From the NCBI RefSeq assembly GCF_040581485.1, contig NC_090132.1:8629001-8693000 (forward strand): DNA of 64,000 nt, written 5' to 3'. The stretch is from Linepithema humile (taxonomy: Eukaryota; Arthropoda; Insecta; Hymenoptera; Formicidae). The translations under genes and the position numbers were made by a program. Positions 61,461 to 64,000 of this stretch are shown here, piece by piece. Each line of letters begins with the position of its first letter. Position 1 is the first letter of the stretch. The notes beneath the pieces are model-generated. The model saw only the letters and a list, made by a program, of their open reading frames with translations, was not told the origin of the DNA and did not search any database.

Positions 61461-64000
61461 GATCTTTTGACGTGTAGCTCATAAAAATGCCATCTCTCGA
61501 ATAAGGAATAAAATTTTCTTCAAATAACAAACTAAACAAAAATTTACTTAAATAATGCCCGGTTTTATACGTGAATATCGAATAGGTTGAAATAATTCAA
61601 TTGTATTCATCTGCAAGTTAAAAATGTATGTTACGATAAATTAATCTAAAATTTTTCTATTCAAGTATAATAGTTTCAAGACTATTTAATATCTAAAAAT
61701 TCATCAATATACAGAAAGAATCTCACAAGTATTATACAATTAATATTAATAATTTTTTTTACTTCTTTGATTTTAGACAATTTTAATTATTTTTACTAGA
61801 TTTTTTATAAAATTCGAATAGTTCTCATTGTATGTTTTACATATTTTATATTTAATTCACAAAAATACTAATCAAATAATAGATAATATAATCGAATAAT
61901 ATACTTGTAAGCATTTTCAGCTGTGATTTTACTGCGATAAACGTTGAATTTTAAGCTGCGGTCGAAAAGGCGAAACGTTCGCTCGCTTCGATTTTCGAAG
62001 CGAGAACGTCTGTAGACGTGATTTGCTTCGGCTGTCATTAACGCGACAAGACGGGGAGAGATGCGAGAGGCATAGATTACCCTACTTCCTTTGAGCGAAC
62101 GGTGCCGAAGAACGAGAGACCGGTCTGTATGTTTGACTTCGCCGTAACGTAACCGTTTGATTATATTTCGCCCGTCTAATATTATCTCCGCTATGTTCCG
62201 GCAGACTCTCGGGTCTGTATTGTGCGCAAATTTAATGCCACGTAATAGCACATGCGCGCAGCAGGATCTACCTTGGTAATCCCTTTCAAAATTTCATTGG
62301 CAGTGCCATATACAAGCCGCATGGCGCGATCGTTAGAACGCATAACGGGTAACGCGTAAGTCGATACGCTCAATTGTTATGCGCCGATGCACGCGCTGAA
62401 AGTGCGATGTTATGCTGATTACTCGACATCCTCGCACATATATTTCATAACACTATGAGAATTGCCTGGGATATGAGTTTATTGGACGAAAGAATCCAAG
62501 TGTGCGAATTATGAACGAATAAATCCACGCTATGGCGCACGAAATGCACGAACTCTTCAAGAGATAAATTTCAATTCACTATTCATCTATAAATCCCGGT
62601 TTAGCGATCCTTTTTCTTTATTAAAGAAACAGCAAGGAAGGTTATTATTTCTCCAGTTCTTCGATGTTAAATATTTTTTAATTAATTCTTAAATCTAAAA
62701 TCTAGCAAGACATAGATCTACACTTTGAAAATTAATATCACACAGATATTTGATTCAGGACAATAGACTTTTTCGACATTTTTCTCGAAGAAATTACTGG
62801 CTTCGAATTAGTCCAAAAATTTGTAGGCAATAGAAAAAGGCAGAGGGGAAATGCGCTGTTTATTCCAAAGGTGTTTATGCCTCCGCAATGGTTTCACATC
62901 GCTGCGTAAGACGCCCCTCCTCGATCGTTTTGTGCAAATAGTAAATAGCTCTCGGTATGTGGTGAGAATTCTGTAGGTCGAAACTCCTTGGGGGATTTAT
63001 CACGCCGTTAATTTTACGGGGGGCACAGGCGAGAGAACAACCTTCTCGAACGTCGAGCATCCACAGGTTGTCGTCTGACCCAACCTGACCTGACCCGAGT
63101 GATTAAGGACGTTGAATCAATGGAGGAGGCGTGAGTGTTTTCAAGGGCGGCGGAATCTCTTATCAAATCATTATCCCCAGGCCTCCTCAAACGAGGCAGC
63201 TTGTTAAATTCCGCCGAAGTGAAATGCCCGGTAACTCCCGTAAGCGCCCTGATAACTCTGCGAGTTATCTGAAATATTGAAGTTATTGAGCTCTCAACCG
63301 CACACTCTTGCGTCGTTAAATTCTCCCCCTTTTACTACCCTCCCCCCCCCCAATTCCCCCATTTGAATGGAAGCCCGTCTTGCTCGCGTCTGCGACTCGA
63401 CGATCGTGAAAATTGAAAGCAATTGCATTAAGGAGTAGCTCGTTCTTGCTGAAAGGAATACCGTCGGTTTTAAAAGTGGCCCTCCAGTCGCCGTAACGAC
63501 GTTGTATACGCGCCGTCGTGCCGACTGTTATGCAAATAACGGATTCGTCGCGTTTCAATAACGACAAGCTGCTTTATAATAGGCCGTCGATCTTTTTTTT
63601 TTTTCTTTGAACATTTTTCCTCACGAAACATTCTTCTTCGGTGAGATCCTGCTTTCGGTGCACTTCGCATCCTGAGTCTGCCGAAGACCTCGAACGATAA
63701 CGTTTCCGAAATAAATTTTGTAATAGTTGCGTTCAGATGCCGTGCGCTCCGTTGGAGGTAGGCTCGCAAAGGTGGAATCAATACGTGAACCTACAACCAT
63801 CTCCACGTGCACAATGCTAGCTGGCCAAGCTCGAAGCGAGAGAGGTGTGTATCGCTCCTACCCTCGTTCTCTCCGTCGACTGTTGTTCAATGATTGTAGC
63901 GTTTTTTCTTCTTCCTCTTTGAACTCTTTTTTTTTTCTCTCTTTCTCGCTTTTTCGCGTATGCCTTCCCGGCTTCCTTTGCAACGGCTTCCTTCGCTTGA
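61461..64000. other. noncoding stretch to the window end
   Basis: AT-rich to about 61900, more balanced at 61910-62400 and 62860-63830. A C10 run lies at 63342-63351. A C/T-rich tract lies at 63900-63990. A 127-codon minus-strand frame (62251 to 61868) starts at GTG and matches nothing I know. Confidence 0.45.

Noticed and set aside
61868..62251. 127-codon minus-strand frame
   Set aside because: GTG start, basic and unrecognised; the first half lies in CpG-rich DNA where open frames are common.
1..64000. CRISPR arrays, bacterial operons or ribosome binding sites
   Set aside because: No regularly spaced repeats with unique spacers and no compact gene order; the sequence is eukaryotic in character.

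Overview
This is eukaryotic nuclear DNA, most likely from an arthropod and probably a hymenopteran insect such as an ant. That assignment is inference: the background is strongly AT-rich, CpG is not depleted and collects in short CG-rich islands, there are many A/T homopolymers and TA microsatellites, coding sequence is sparse, and a palindromic terminal-inverted-repeat element of insect style is present. No open frame in the 64 kb matches a protein I recognise. Long open frames sit almost only in CG-rich islands, where stop codons are rare by composition, and most lack an ATG. The window reads as intergenic or long-intron DNA, possibly with the last or alternative short exons of a plus-strand gene at its left edge.

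Layout. Positions 1-2190 hold three short exon-like segments with good splice-site sequences (ending at 43; 296-334; 2105-2141). The third lies in one arm of a diverged inverted duplication, with its partner on the minus strand near 1420-1459. Positions 3700-4640 form a CG-rich island with a GGC repeat, a pyrimidine tract and a purine-rich flank that looks like a promoter plus 5' untranslated sequence. Positions 6780-7860 are a second CG-rich block with six GGTACC palindromes. From 7860 to 28850 the sequence is AT-rich and noncoding as far as I can see, with a few low-complexity tracts, a GAC repeat at 10817-10840 and a 22-base T run near 11940.

Positions 28860-29350 contain a degenerate tandem array (units of about 122-125 bases plus one longer diverged unit). 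It lies 20 bases left of a nearly complete palindromic MITE at 29370-29825, flanked by TATA on both sides. From 29830 to 48200 the DNA is again AT-rich, with small hairpins, a (TC)n tract at 39369-39402 and short tandem duplications. CG-rich blocks recur at 48230-48720, 50020-50990, 54900-55600, 58250-59000 and 61060-61460. The block at 54900-55600 is the most promoter-like of these. Because no gene can be named with confidence, nothing can be said about genes acting together. The most useful leads are the exon cluster with inverted duplication, the MITE with adjacent array, and the CpG islands as candidate promoters or enhancers.
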